Shown here: positions 9,864 through 19,211 of the stretch, piece by piece
Layout: every line of letters starts with the position of its first letter
How positions within the stretch are numbered: the first letter of the stretch is position 1
NCBI RefSeq assembly: GCF_000015645.1
Contig: NC_008816.1
Span: forward strand, 1,178,001 to 1,242,000
Reading direction: 5' to 3'
Origin: Prochlorococcus marinus str. AS9601
Lineage (GTDB): Bacteria > Cyanobacteriota > Cyanobacteriia > PCC-6307 > Cyanobiaceae
DNA: 64,000 nucleotides
Position numbers and translations under genes: made by a program
The notes under the pieces: model-generated
The model's database searches: none
What the model saw: only the letters and a program-made list of their open reading frames with translations
What the model was told of the DNA's origin: nothing

Positions 9864-10976
9864 TTAAAAATAAATCTTTTTTTTAATTCTAAAAATAAAT
9901 TTTATTACTTTTGCAAAAATAATAACAAGCCTTGCATGAGATTTAAAATTTAGATGACTTCTTTCGGGCCTTTTTAAATAACTTTCAAAATCAGATTCGC
10001 TTAATTTAAGTTTTTTACAGATAAATTTTCTATCTTTTTTTAACTTAAGCAAATCTAAATAAGGATGTTTATTTAATTCTTTTTTTGCTTCTTTTTTTGT
10101 AATTGACTCATTCTGAATCAAAGATGATAGATGAATTAATCTTTTGTCGATATTAAACTTTCTAGGTAATATCTCTCCTTGATAAAATCTTGTAAAAACT
10201 GATTCATAATGTTTATACGGATATGGTTGATAACCTAATGGTATCAATTTTTCTAAAGCAATTTCCTTACTATATTCAATATAATTTAGTAGTGGTATTC
10301 TGTTAATTCCTAAAATTTTAGCTAATAATACTCTTCTAAAACGAATATAAGGAAAAGTCTTTAATGTTATATTTGCTGATTTTGCAATTGACAAAATATT
10401 TGTTGCATCATATTTTTGCCAAGACCATTCTTTTGGCATTGAAATACCCTCTGTAGCAATATTTTCCCCGGATAGAATTGTTTTAACTTTATATTTTTGA
10501 GCGAAATAAAAATTTACAGCAAAGGCTGCATTGTCATAAAGCATTTCTATATCTATTAGATCTGAAGCGATATAAGCTTTTTGTAAGTCTCTATATTCCT
10601 CCCAATCAATAACCCAAGTTTCATAATCAAATCCCGTAGCTTTAAGAATTATCTCAATATTTCTCTGAGATAAAGGTTCATCCCATCCATTATCCATATG
10701 AACTGCTAAACACCTTAGCCCTAGCTCTTTAGCTTTTATTAAAACTGTTGAACTATCTAATCCTCCAGATACTCCAACAATACAATCATATTTTTTATTA
10801 TTATTATCTTTTATTTTATTAAGAATATTAGTCAAAGCTATTTTTTTTAACTGCTTATCATTATTTTGTTTTTTTCTTTTTGAATAAGACTTACAAAAAT
10901 TACAAATATTAGAATTATCAATAAATACATTGCTTAAAGAATCATTTAATAAACAATTTACACATTCCTTTGCCAT
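9864..10976 (-). CDS. wbpG: WbpG-like N-acetyl sugar amidotransferase
   Basis: A 370-residue ATP-pyrophosphatase-type amidotransferase. The N-terminus has two Cys pairs (C5/C8 and about C26/C29) that look like a small zinc knuckle. GVSGGLDSS at about residue 68 is the PP-loop that activates the substrate as an adenylate. In P. aeruginosa O5, WbpG works with dedicated HisH and HisF homologues, which supply ammonia, to convert a 3-acetamido group of a diacetamido uronate into an acetamidino group. Here hisF-like and hisH-like genes lie directly upstream; the hisF-like stop TAA shares one base with this ATG (TAATG). That gene trio is strong evidence for the same reaction; the exact sugar is not proven. 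Confidence 0.93.
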   Translation of the reverse strand: MAKECVNCLLNDSLSNVFIDNSNICNFCKSYSKRKKQNNDKQLKKIALTNILNKIKDNNNKKYDCIVGVSGGLDSSTVLIKAKELGLRCLAVHMDNGWDEPLSQRNIEIILKATGFDYETWVIDWEEYRDLQKAYIASDLIDIEMLYDNAAFAVNFYFAQKYKVKTILSGENIATEGISMPKEWSWQKYDATNILSIAKSANITLKTFPYIRFRRVLLAKILGINRIPLLNYIEYSKEIALEKLIPLGYQPYPYKHYESVFTRFYQGEILPRKFNIDKRLIHLSSLIQNESITKKEAKKELNKHPYLDLLKLKKDRKFICKKLKLSESDFESYLKRPERSHLNFKSHARLVIIFAKVIKFIFRIKKKIYF

Positions 10977-11740
10977 TAAAGTTTTTCAATATCCTGATAG
11001 GTTGGATAAGTCAATAATACTCCATCACAATTCCCATAAAGAGAAAAAAACTTACTTGCCATAACTCCATCAGCTCCTAATGAGAATGCCTTTCTAGCAT
11101 CAGATAAATCTCTCATTCCACAAGATGAAATAATTGGAAGTATTGTTTTATTTGTAATCTCTTTAATAATATCTAAATCTAGACCCTTTGATTGGCCTTC
11201 TCTAAGGATAGATTGTAAAACCACCTCACCAGCTCCATATGATTCTGCATTTTTTATAAATTCAAGAATTGAAGATTTTGTTGATTTGAAAAATGAATTA
11301 TATGAAGTATAAATTTCAATTTCATTATTATTTAATTCTTTATAATCAATAAAAATAACAACGGATTGGGAACCATATTTTTCAGCAATTTGTTTTATTA
11401 CTTCTGGATTAGTATGAAGAAGATTTCTAATCCCAATCTTCTCAAAACCTATAGAAAAAAGCTTATCAGCATCTTCTAAACTTCTTACACCTCCTGAATA
11501 AGTTAATGGACAAAATGCTTCCCCAGAAATTTTTTCCAGGAATTCAAAATCAATATTAATATCTTTCTTTTCATAATTTTCACAAGAAATTATGGATATT
11601 TCATCAACTCTTTTAGAATTAAAAATCCTTATTATATTTAATGGATCTCCAAGATATTTGTAATTTTTGAATTTTGATCTTTTTATCATTCTTTTACTAT
11701 CAATTATTAAAGATAAAATAACTCTAGGATGTTTTTTCAT
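10976..11740 (-). CDS. hisF2: HisF-like cyclase-subunit homologue for sugar amidation (HisF2)
   Basis: A 254-residue TIM-barrel of the HisA/HisF family. It carries the duplicated phosphate-binding half-barrel signatures (YSGGVRSLEDADKLFSIGFEK near residue 78; IISSCGMRDLSDARKAFSLGADGV near 205). It is not the housekeeping histidine enzyme by context: it overlaps a HisH-like gene by 17 bases and abuts a WbpG-like amidotransferase gene. In this class the HisF homologue is thought to form a channel delivering ammonia from HisH to WbpG. No other histidine gene is nearby. The housekeeping hisF is expected elsewhere in the genome. Confidence 0.9.
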   Translation of the reverse strand: MKKHPRVILSLIIDSKRMIKRSKFKNYKYLGDPLNIIRIFNSKRVDEISIISCENYEKKDINIDFEFLEKISGEAFCPLTYSGGVRSLEDADKLFSIGFEKIGIRNLLHTNPEVIKQIAEKYGSQSVVIFIDYKELNNNEIEIYTSYNSFFKSTKSSILEFIKNAESYGAGEVVLQSILREGQSKGLDLDIIKEITNKTILPIISSCGMRDLSDARKAFSLGADGVMASKFFSLYGNCDGVLLTYPTYQDIEKL

Positions 11741-12386
11741 AATTTTTATTTATCCAATTTTTTAAAAATTTTCTCCCAAAATCATGACTTTTTTCAGGAT
11801 GAAATTGTACCCCGATCGTTTTTTTATTATTTATAACGACACCATATTTAATACCATGATTGCTCCATCCGCAAACATTTTCTTCTGGTCCTGCATAATA
11901 ATAAGAGTGTACAAAATAATATCTAGTAACTCCATTAATTGCATATTCATGGGATAGATACCCCTTTTCTAAGGAATATTCTACAAAATTCCAACCCATG
12001 CAAGGTACTTTTAAGGATTTTGAGTTGAAATCTTCTTTAGGAAACTTCTTAAAATATCCTGATATGATACCCAAACCTTCTTCACTTCCTTCCTCGCTAC
12101 CTTCTGAAATTAATTGCATACCTAAGCATATACCTAAAAGATTTTTTTTATTTGCATAATCAATTAAAGGTTTACAAAGTTCACGTTTTTTCAATAGTTT
12201 CATCCCAGTATCAAAAGAACCTACGCCTGGGAGAATAAGCATATCTGTATATTTAAAATCTTGATAATTTTCTACAATAACTGTCTCACAATTTTCTATA
12301 GAATCCAGCATATTAATGCAAGATCCAATATTTCCAAAGCCAATATTAATAACACCTACTTTTACAGGAGGGATTTCTATACTCAA
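11724..12386 (-). CDS. hisH2: HisH-like glutamine amidotransferase for sugar amidation (HisH2)
   Basis: A 220-residue class I glutamine amidotransferase that releases ammonia from glutamine. The catalytic cysteine lies in GICLGMQLI (about residue 86) and the His-Glu pair in GVQFHPEKS (about 196). N-terminal INIGFGNIGSC and LPGVGSFDTGM are typical of HisH. It is the first gene of the long minus-strand run ending at 879, and overlaps the hisF-like gene by 17 bases. It is divergent from the LhgO-like gene at 12555, so the 167-base gap probably holds the promoter for the whole amidation/diamino-sugar operon. Confidence 0.92.
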   Translation of the reverse strand: MSIEIPPVKVGVINIGFGNIGSCINMLDSIENCETVIVENYQDFKYTDMLILPGVGSFDTGMKLLKKRELCKPLIDYANKKNLLGICLGMQLISEGSEEGSEEGLGIISGYFKKFPKEDFNSKSLKVPCMGWNFVEYSLEKGYLSHEYAINGVTRYYFVHSYYYAGPEENVCGWSNHGIKYGVVINNKKTIGVQFHPEKSHDFGRKFLKNWINKNYEKTS

Positions 12387-12554
12387 TTAATTATTAATCA
12401 ATAACTATCTAATATAAGATGGTATCTGCATAGATTTGAATGCAAAATAACAATTTTTTCATGTATTTTTACATATGGATATAATTTTTACTAAATCATA
12501 CTATTTTAAATATTTAAGTAATATTTAAATTAATTAATATACCTCTAGCTAAAA
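12387..12554. promoter_or_regulatory. Divergent intergenic region, likely two back-to-back promoters
   Basis: This 168-base AT-rich gap separates the minus-strand amidation operon from the plus-strand LhgO-like gene, so both transcription starts should lie here. AT-rich -10-like hexamers are present (for example TAATAT near 12535 for the plus strand) but the background composition makes such matches common. I see no palindrome strong enough to call an operator. Confidence 0.3.
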
Positions 12555-13757
12555 ATGATTCTGCAGAAAGAAAAAATAATAATAATTGGAGGAGGAATAT
12601 TAGGATTATCTATTGCAAGAAAGTTTCTCAAAGAGGGTTTTAAAAAAATTACAATTTTGGAGAAGGAAAAAGATATCGCAAATCACCAATCATCAAGAAA
12701 TAGTGGTGTAATGCATGCTGGCCTTTATTATCCCCCAAACAGTTTAAAGGCAAAATTAAGTAGAGAAGGTATTCTTTTGATGAAGGATTACTGTAATCAA
12801 AATTCAATTAAATGGGAAGAATGCGGAAAAGTTGTAGTAGCCACCAGTCAAAACGAATTAGAAAGATTAGATTCCCTTTTTAACAATGGTAAAATAAATC
12901 AATTAATCGGCATTAAGAAATTAACTGCCAAAGAAGTAAATTTAATAGAGCCCTATGTTGAATCAAAAGCTGGTATTCATGTTCCAGAGGAAAGTATAGT
13001 TTCTTATAAGGAAGTTGCAAGAAAATATAAAGAAGAAATCATTGCATTTGGCGGAAGGATACTCTGTTCCTCTAAAGTCGTAAATATTAATCACCATAAT
13101 GAATATAAAGAGCTAGTTTTACAAAATGGGGATAAATTATGTGGTGATATAATAATATCTACCGCTGGATTATATAGTGATAAGATTTCTAAAATTCTAG
13201 GAATTGATATTGAAAAAAAACAAATTTTACCCTTTAGAGGAGAATACTATTGCTTAAAACCTGATTATGAATATTTAGTTAAAAGCCTTATATATCCAGT
13301 TCCCAATCCAAAGTTACCCTTTTTGGGAGTACATTTTACTAAGATGATAAATGGTGGTGTAGAAGCAGGACCTAATGCAATTTTAGCATTAGCAAGAGAA
13401 GGATATAAATGGAGTGATATCAATTTAAATGAACTTTATGAATCTATTTCATATATTGGTTTGCAAAGATTTATTTTAAAATATCCTCTTATTAGCGCTG
13501 GAGAAATAATTCGTTCTTTGTCAAAAAATATTTTTCTTAAAAGTTTGCAAAAACTAATTCCAGACATAAAATCAGAAATGATTTATCGAGGCCCTTCAGG
13601 AATAAGAGCTCAACTAATGAACCAAAAAGGAGATCTTGAACAAGATTTCGATATTAGAATCAAGGGAAACTTTATATCTATATTAAATGCACCAAGTCCT
13701 GCAGCAACTTCTTCACTCAGCATTGCAGATTATGTAGTAAGATCTCTAATTAGCTGA
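12555..13757 (+). CDS. lhgO: LhgO-family FAD-dependent oxidoreductase
   Basis: A 400-residue flavoprotein of the L-2-hydroxyglutarate oxidase/DAO family. It opens with the dinucleotide-binding fingerprint GGGILGLSIARKF (from about residue 12) and has SSRNSGVMHAGLYYPPNSLKA near 47, the best-known LhgO signature. The C-terminal segment IYRGPSGIRAQL is also typical. LhgO oxidises L-2-hydroxyglutarate to 2-oxoglutarate in characterised bacteria. Genes of this family also occur inside polysaccharide islands, where the true substrate may be another 2-hydroxyacid. The following SDR gene begins 7 bases after its stop, implying cotranscription. The physiological substrate here is not known. Confidence 0.85.
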   Translation: MILQKEKIIIIGGGILGLSIARKFLKEGFKKITILEKEKDIANHQSSRNSGVMHAGLYYPPNSLKAKLSREGILLMKDYCNQNSIKWEECGKVVVATSQNELERLDSLFNNGKINQLIGIKKLTAKEVNLIEPYVESKAGIHVPEESIVSYKEVARKYKEEIIAFGGRILCSSKVVNINHHNEYKELVLQNGDKLCGDIIISTAGLYSDKISKILGIDIEKKQILPFRGEYYCLKPDYEYLVKSLIYPVPNPKLPFLGVHFTKMINGGVEAGPNAILALAREGYKWSDINLNELYESISYIGLQRFILKYPLISAGEIIRSLSKNIFLKSLQKLIPDIKSEMIYRGPSGIRAQLMNQKGDLEQDFDIRIKGNFISILNAPSPAATSSLSIADYVVRSLIS

Positions 13758-13764
13758 ATTTATT

Positions 13765-14823
13765 ATGAATAATTATTTAATAACAGGAAACTTGGGTTAT
13801 ATAGGGCCTGTTTTATGTAAATTTATAAAAAAAAATGATCCTAATTCATTCATAACCGGATATGACAATGGTTACTTCGTTAATTGCCCCATAGCCGCAG
13901 AGGTATTGACGGAAAAACCCTTCTTAGATTTACAAGTATATGGTGACGTTAGAGATAAAAATAAATTATCCAAATATATTGAGAAAGCAGATTTTATTGT
14001 TCACTTAGCAGCTATTTCAAATGATCCAATGGGTAGCGAATTTGCGAAAGTGACAAAAGAGATTAATCAAGAATCAAGTTTATTCATAGCCAAAGAGGCT
14101 ATAAATAATAATGTAAAATCATTTGTTTTTGCATCATCATGTTCAGTATATGGAACCGGATCAGATTCACCAAGAACTGAAAAAGATCCTGTTAAACCGC
14201 TAACTGCTTATGCAAAAAGTAAGGTAGGCACTGAGAATGATTTATTAGGTTTAATTAATTATAAAAACACAAAAATCACCTCACTTAGATTTTCTACCGC
14301 CTGCGGGTATAGTCCAAATTTAAGGCTTGATCTTGTTCTTAATGATTTTGTCGCGACAGCAATTAATTCAGGCAAAATTGAAATATTAAGTGACGGGTCT
14401 CCATGGAGGCCACTTATAGATGTAGAAGATATGGCAAGATCTATTTTCTGGGCATGCAATAGATTATCTGGGAAACAAATGGAGGTTATAAATGTGGGAT
14501 CACAAGATTGGAACTACCAAATAAAGGATTTAGCTTTTGAAATTAAAAAATTATTAGGAGAAGATATTCATATAAAAATCAATAAGTCTGCTGCACCTGA
14601 TAAAAGATCTTATAAAGTTTGTTTTGATAAATACTTTAATTTAACCCCTCAAAATTTTACACCTCAAATAAATTTGAAAAAATCTGTAATAAGAATGTTA
14701 AAGGCTCTCAAACCATTTAAAGAAAGACTTTCAAGAGAAGATAGAAATCATTTAATTAGATTAAATGCTCTTAAATCTCTCAAACAAAACAACTTAATAG
14801 ATGTAAATTTAAATTGGAAATAA
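13765..14823 (+). CDS. NAD-dependent extended SDR sugar epimerase/dehydratase
   Basis: A 352-residue extended short-chain dehydrogenase. The NAD loop at the N-terminus reads TGNLGYIGPVL, a variant of GxxGxxG. The catalytic SASSCSVYG (about residue 121) and YAKSK (about 148) provide Ser, Tyr and Lys. Substrate-binding features STACGYSPNLRLDLVLNDF (about 175) recall enzymes acting on nucleotide sugars. A C-terminal Lys/Arg-rich tail of about 50 residues extends past the fold. It is probably cotranscribed with the LhgO-like gene. It resembles the SDR at 50290-51237 in several motifs (AISNDPMGSE versus NIANDPLVEL; SPxxRLDxxxN), so these two may act on similar sugars. Confidence 0.85.
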   Translation: MNNYLITGNLGYIGPVLCKFIKKNDPNSFITGYDNGYFVNCPIAAEVLTEKPFLDLQVYGDVRDKNKLSKYIEKADFIVHLAAISNDPMGSEFAKVTKEINQESSLFIAKEAINNNVKSFVFASSCSVYGTGSDSPRTEKDPVKPLTAYAKSKVGTENDLLGLINYKNTKITSLRFSTACGYSPNLRLDLVLNDFVATAINSGKIEILSDGSPWRPLIDVEDMARSIFWACNRLSGKQMEVINVGSQDWNYQIKDLAFEIKKLLGEDIHIKINKSAAPDKRSYKVCFDKYFNLTPQNFTPQINLKKSVIRMLKALKPFKERLSREDRNHLIRLNALKSLKQNNLIDVNLNWK

Positions 14824-14878
14824 TATATTGCAAACAACATTCTTATAGAATAAATAAAATTTTCATAAATTAATAAAG

Positions 14879-16087
14879 ATGAATGAAATAGTTCACCTTA
14901 TTTATAATGACAGAATAGAATCTGGAATACTAAAAAATCAAGTTTTTCTAGAAGCAAAAATAAAATCAGCATTTAAAAAAGTAACTATTATTCTTATATG
15001 GCAACCACATATTTTTTTAAAAGAATTAAAAAAAATAAGATCTTTTTCAAAATATCTTACTTCCATAGATATTAATCTAATATGTCTACCAATTGCTTTA
15101 CCAAGCCGATATTTAGAAAAGACGAAATTGTTTTCAATTTATTTGAAATTAATAGGAAGATTTTTGTCATTTTACCTTAAGAAAAAAATTAGAAATAATT
15201 ATAAAATCGAAATAATATCTAGGGCATATCACGCTGGTGTAATTGCCTCAGTTATAAAGTCTAAAGTAAAAAAAATAAATCATAATTTTGACCCAAGAAG
15301 TTTATATCCAGAAGAAAGCGTGACAGTTCAAAAATGGTCTTTTGGTGGAAAGATATATCAAAACTGGAAAAAACAGGAGAAGTTTATATTACATTTTACT
15401 GATAAAGTTTCAGTTGTTACTCCAGAGATGTATCAATGGTTCAAATCCGAGGGGTTCAAGGGAGAAATTTCATTAAAACATTTCAATATTGATGAGAAGA
15501 TTTTTAATCTTGAAATCTCTGAGCCAGGTTTATCAAACTTTTATAGAGAAAAATTTAATATAAGACCTGATACAATAGTCTTTGGATTTTTAGGAAGTCT
15601 TGGGTCTTCAAGACAATGGAATTCTATTTATCCATATATTAAACATCTAAACAGTCTTTACCAATTAGTTGGCAAAAATATAGAATTTTGCTTTGCGATA
15701 AAGAGTTCATGGCTCAATAAAATACAAAAAACTGAACTAACTAATTCCTTAAAATGCAAAGTTATATTTTTAGAGGATTTGTCAATCGAAGAAAGTTTAT
15801 CATTCTTTAATTTAGGCTGCCATATTATGCTTGATGGTCCTGATAATATTACAAGGGTTGGAATAAAAGTTTATGAATACTTGGCAGCAGGTCTACCAAT
15901 ATTAACAAACAGTTCTGCAGGTGCAGCATGTAATTTGAGCAAAAAGATGGGTGGATTTATTGATATTATGAGCATATATGAATTAGATAATCATATTGTT
16001 GACGATTTAAAAAGAATGACAAAAACAAACCATAGAATTTTGATAAGGAAAAACTTCTTGAAATATCTTAAAGAATTCAAAATATGA
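14879..16087 (+). CDS. Glycosyltransferase-like protein (GT-B, GT4-like)
   Basis: A 402-residue protein with no strong match that I can name. The C-terminal third has VGIKVYEYLAAGLPILTNSSAG (two parts, near residue 328), which is the donor-binding E-x7-E-like region and G(L/K)P turn of GT-B family 4 enzymes. LGSLGSSRQWNSIYPYI near 237 fits the linker before the second Rossmann domain. No signal peptide is visible; a Lys-rich stretch near residues 93-107 could be a membrane-association patch. The next gene overlaps by 4 bases (ATGA), so the two proteins are translationally coupled and probably act in succession on the same glycan. Confidence 0.72.
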   Translation: MNEIVHLIYNDRIESGILKNQVFLEAKIKSAFKKVTIILIWQPHIFLKELKKIRSFSKYLTSIDINLICLPIALPSRYLEKTKLFSIYLKLIGRFLSFYLKKKIRNNYKIEIISRAYHAGVIASVIKSKVKKINHNFDPRSLYPEESVTVQKWSFGGKIYQNWKKQEKFILHFTDKVSVVTPEMYQWFKSEGFKGEISLKHFNIDEKIFNLEISEPGLSNFYREKFNIRPDTIVFGFLGSLGSSRQWNSIYPYIKHLNSLYQLVGKNIEFCFAIKSSWLNKIQKTELTNSLKCKVIFLEDLSIEESLSFFNLGCHIMLDGPDNITRVGIKVYEYLAAGLPILTNSSAGAACNLSKKMGGFIDIMSIYELDNHIVDDLKRMTKTNHRILIRKNFLKYLKEFKI

Positions 16088-17199
16088 GAAAAGATTCCTA
16101 TCAAACAATAATAAATTATTTACCAGCATCGGAAGATTTTAGCCATCCTTCTGATAGGAGAGGGGTCAAAATGTTTTGCTCTAGAAAAAAAACGTTCGAG
16201 ATAAAGTCTATTGATCATAAATTTATTATTGATAAATCACAAATAATAGTATTTATAACGCCCGCTAATACTGATATTATTTCAAGACTAGTTTATCAAT
16301 TTGAAAATAATGATTCTTATAAAAAAAGGAAACTAATTTGTATTTATATTGATTTTTATCATGGATATAAATCTAATTTATATAATTTATTTACAAAGTT
16401 TTATAGAAGGATAATTTATAACAGAAGGAACGACTTTTTAGAAGTTTCTTATAAATTAATGTCTTTATCAAATACTCTTATTTTAGGTTCTGATTTTCAG
16501 AGAGATAACCTTTTAACATTATATCCATTTTTAAAAAATAAGGATATTTATGTAATTCCAGATTATATTGAAGAAATTTTTCAGAAAAATGTAAAAATTA
16601 AAAAAATACCTGATATACAGAAAAAAATTAATATCCTATGGGAAGGAATTGGATATGGGGCCTTAATTCCATTACTTAAACTTGCTTTTTGTAGTTTTTT
16701 ATTAAAAATTAAAAATATAAATTCAAAAATAAATTTTTTAACAGATCCTGAAATATCAGCCTATAGTCGTCTTACAATTCCAACAAAATTAGTTGTCAAT
16801 CTTCTCAAGTTAATTGGGACTGATATTCAATACAAGAAATGGACTAAGGAAAATTTAATTGAATTCTCAAAAAAAAGTGATATTGCGATTATAACTGTCA
16901 ATTCTCTTCACCCAGCAACAAAATACAAACCAGCTAATAAAATAAGATTATTATTATCTTTAGGTTTAGGTTTGGTTTTATGTCCGAATTTAGAAGACTA
17001 TTTAAGATTTGAAAAAAAATATAGAAGAGTCATATCATATTCATCTATTATAAACTGTTCAAAATTATTATTTAATATATTTGCAAATAGATCAAAATTT
17101 AAAAAATTAACTAATGAAAAAAATAAAATATATTTTAATTCAATTAAATATAATTTAGAAATTGATGAAATTTGGGAAAAAGTTTTAACTATAAATTAA
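16084..17199 (+). CDS. Glycosyltransferase-like hypothetical protein
   Basis: A 371-residue protein overlapping the upstream GT-like gene by ATGA. I do not recognise the family with confidence. It has a two-domain alpha/beta appearance: VFITPANTDIISRLV (about residue 56) and ILGSDFQRDNLLTLYP (about 135) in the first half, and ILWEGIGYGALIPLL (about 184) and HPATKYKPANKIRLLLSLGLGLVLCP (in parts, about 278) in the second. The latter resembles the sugar-nucleotide end of GT-B enzymes ('K...R.....G.P'). The N-terminal SDRRGVKMFCSR could be an acceptor-side loop. A glycosyltransferase role is inferred from coupling and fold-like pattern only. It ends 12 bases from the convergent SDR gene. Confidence 0.55.
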   Translation: MRKDSYQTIINYLPASEDFSHPSDRRGVKMFCSRKKTFEIKSIDHKFIIDKSQIIVFITPANTDIISRLVYQFENNDSYKKRKLICIYIDFYHGYKSNLYNLFTKFYRRIIYNRRNDFLEVSYKLMSLSNTLILGSDFQRDNLLTLYPFLKNKDIYVIPDYIEEIFQKNVKIKKIPDIQKKINILWEGIGYGALIPLLKLAFCSFLLKIKNINSKINFLTDPEISAYSRLTIPTKLVVNLLKLIGTDIQYKKWTKENLIEFSKKSDIAIITVNSLHPATKYKPANKIRLLLSLGLGLVLCPNLEDYLRFEKKYRRVISYSSIINCSKLLFNIFANRSKFKKLTNEKNKIYFNSIKYNLEIDEIWEKVLTIN

Positions 17200-17210
17200 T
17201 AAAAAATATT

Positions 17211-18134
17211 TTAAATTAATGCATTATAAATTTTAAATAACTCTGAAATAGTTTCATTTATTGAAAGATATTCTAAATTTTTGTCTTTACTTTTATAAGC
17301 CTTACTAGAAAAACTATAGTTATTTTCATAATTATTTTTATCAGGCATTGAAGTTATTTTTCCAACTTTTCCTGAAAATTTAGAATATTCTTGACATGCA
17401 ATTTTTGCAATTTCGATAATTGAATAACTTTTTCCGCTTGAAGCATTAATTATATCGAAATTACTTTTCTGATTATTTAAGGAATTTAATACTATATCTG
17501 ATGCTTCAATTTGATTAATAAAATCCCTTTGCTGAAGTCCAGAAGAATTTAATTCTACAACACCTTTTCTTAATAAATTAACTACAAAGCATATAGGTAC
17601 CAATGTATTTCTATCTACAGTGCTAACAGAAGGAATTCCATAAACATTGGATAATCTTATTATTGTCACTTTAAAATTTCTTGAGGCATATCTTTCACAA
17701 ATTTTTTCTGCATAATAATGATTTAAAGCATAATTAGAATTTGCTTGAAAAGGAGAATTTTCATTAATTTCTCCATTAAGTTCTCTTCCATAAATTCCAA
17801 CAGTCGAAATATAAATAAAATGCTCAAATCGATTTTCTAAACAATATTCAATTAATTTTTTTGTGCCTTTTATAGTTGAATCGATAGATTTAAATAAATC
17901 TAAAGACTTAATTTCATTAGCAGTTGCGCAATGAACTATATAATTAGCTTTTGGTATTGAAATTGTATCTTTTGATAAATCTAAATAATTGATATCAACA
18001 CCAAATTGTTCAGAGAGAATTCCTAAAGAATGTCTTGCTGTGCCCTTAACAAACCATCCCCTTTTTAGGGCTCTATTTATTAATGCACTTCCAAAAAATC
18101 CTGATGATCCAGTTACTAACAATTCTTTTTGCAT
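17211..18134 (-). CDS. NAD-dependent extended SDR (sugar epimerase/reductase)
   Basis: A 307-residue extended SDR. It starts with VTGSSGFFGSALINRAL, a clear TGxxGxxG loop. ISTVGIYG (about residue 112) and YYAEK (about 143) supply the catalytic Ser/Thr, Tyr and Lys. The pattern fits UDP-sugar 4-epimerases or 4-keto reductases. It is the last gene of a minus-strand run containing a NeuB-like synthase and an SpsF-like cytidylyltransferase, so it may act on a late nucleotide-sugar intermediate or on a separate hexose. Its 3' end faces the plus-strand gene ending at 17199, with only about 11 bases between them. Confidence 0.82.
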   Translation of the reverse strand: MQKELLVTGSSGFFGSALINRALKRGWFVKGTARHSLGILSEQFGVDINYLDLSKDTISIPKANYIVHCATANEIKSLDLFKSIDSTIKGTKKLIEYCLENRFEHFIYISTVGIYGRELNGEINENSPFQANSNYALNHYYAEKICERYASRNFKVTIIRLSNVYGIPSVSTVDRNTLVPICFVVNLLRKGVVELNSSGLQQRDFINQIEASDIVLNSLNNQKSNFDIINASSGKSYSIIEIAKIACQEYSKFSGKVGKITSMPDKNNYENNYSFSSKAYKSKDKNLEYLSINETISELFKIYNALI

Positions 18135-18292
18135 TTTGAAAAACTTAAGATTTTTATAAACTGGTTTATTTATTATAAAAAAAATAAGAAGATAAATTTA
18201 ATAAACAAATTTAAATTTTACAGAAGCTTATTAATTAGATTTAATTATATTAATTTTTAACATTTTAAAATTTATACTTATATAAATCTATT

Positions 18293-19144
18293 CTATTTAT
18301 TTTCTAAGCAAGCAATAAAAGCTGAAGTACATTTTTTCAAATCTTCATCAGAATATTTTCTAAATTTTTTATTAAGATACTTTCTTTTTAAAGGCAACTT
18401 TTGCCAATTACCATATTTCTCCCAAATAATATTGAAACCCTGATTAGAAAATTTCTTATGCATCTCAATTGCTGGGATTCTATTTGTATAAAAACCACTA
18501 GATGCAAAAAAACTTGACTCCCATATGTTTTCAGAAAATCTTAAGTTATTTAGAGATTCATCTAGATGGTCTTTATAATTAATATTATGAGAAATCAATC
18601 CTCCCGGCTTTAAAACTCTATACATTTCAAAAATATATTCATCAATATCATTTAATCTTATATGCTCCAAAACTGAATGCGAGAATAAATAGTCTATTGA
18701 ATCTGAACTTATTTTTTTTAGACTATTTAATCCATCAGTTAAATAAGAGGCATTAAAAGTATTTAATAATTCATTTATATTTCTTAAATTTTGGATATCT
18801 AATTTAGTAAGCAAATTATTATCTAAAGAGTTTATAATTTTTTTATAAACAGAAATATCATAATCGGCACATTCCTCTATATCTATTAAGAAAACTTTTG
18901 GAGAGTTATAAATCTTAGAATAAATAGCAGACGCCAAACCATCTCCTGGTCCTAACTCGATAATTGTAGGTTCTTCAATCTTTTTAATAGCTCTTAAGCC
19001 TTCCAAATGTCCGAAGAATATCTTTTTAGAATATTCTGCCCTATTCATTCCTCCATTTCTAAAAACACCAATTTTTTTCCAAATACTTTTTTTAATGGGT
19101 ATTCGTGAAAAAATAATTTTTAAAAATATTTTTATTAACCACAT
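18293..19144 (-). CDS. Class I SAM-dependent methyltransferase
   Basis: A 283-residue protein with the AdoMet-binding motif IIELGPGDGLASAIYS near residue 60, DSIDYLFSHSVLEHI near 127 (motif IV region) and MYRVLKPGGLIS near 150, which define a Methyltransf_11/23-type Rossmann fold. The N-terminal 20 residues are hydrophobic and basic, which could give membrane association. It lies between the NeuB-like synthase gene and the SDR gene, so it probably O- or N-methylates a sugar of the same glycan. The substrate is not deducible. Confidence 0.8.
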   Translation of the reverse strand: MWLIKIFLKIIFSRIPIKKSIWKKIGVFRNGGMNRAEYSKKIFFGHLEGLRAIKKIEEPTIIELGPGDGLASAIYSKIYNSPKVFLIDIEECADYDISVYKKIINSLDNNLLTKLDIQNLRNINELLNTFNASYLTDGLNSLKKISSDSIDYLFSHSVLEHIRLNDIDEYIFEMYRVLKPGGLISHNINYKDHLDESLNNLRFSENIWESSFFASSGFYTNRIPAIEMHKKFSNQGFNIIWEKYGNWQKLPLKRKYLNKKFRKYSDEDLKKCTSAFIACLENK

Positions 19145-19211
19145 AAACTATTTTACTTCTAAATTCTGGGAAAATAAAAAAATCATTTAACAATATTAAA
19201 ATATTAATTTT

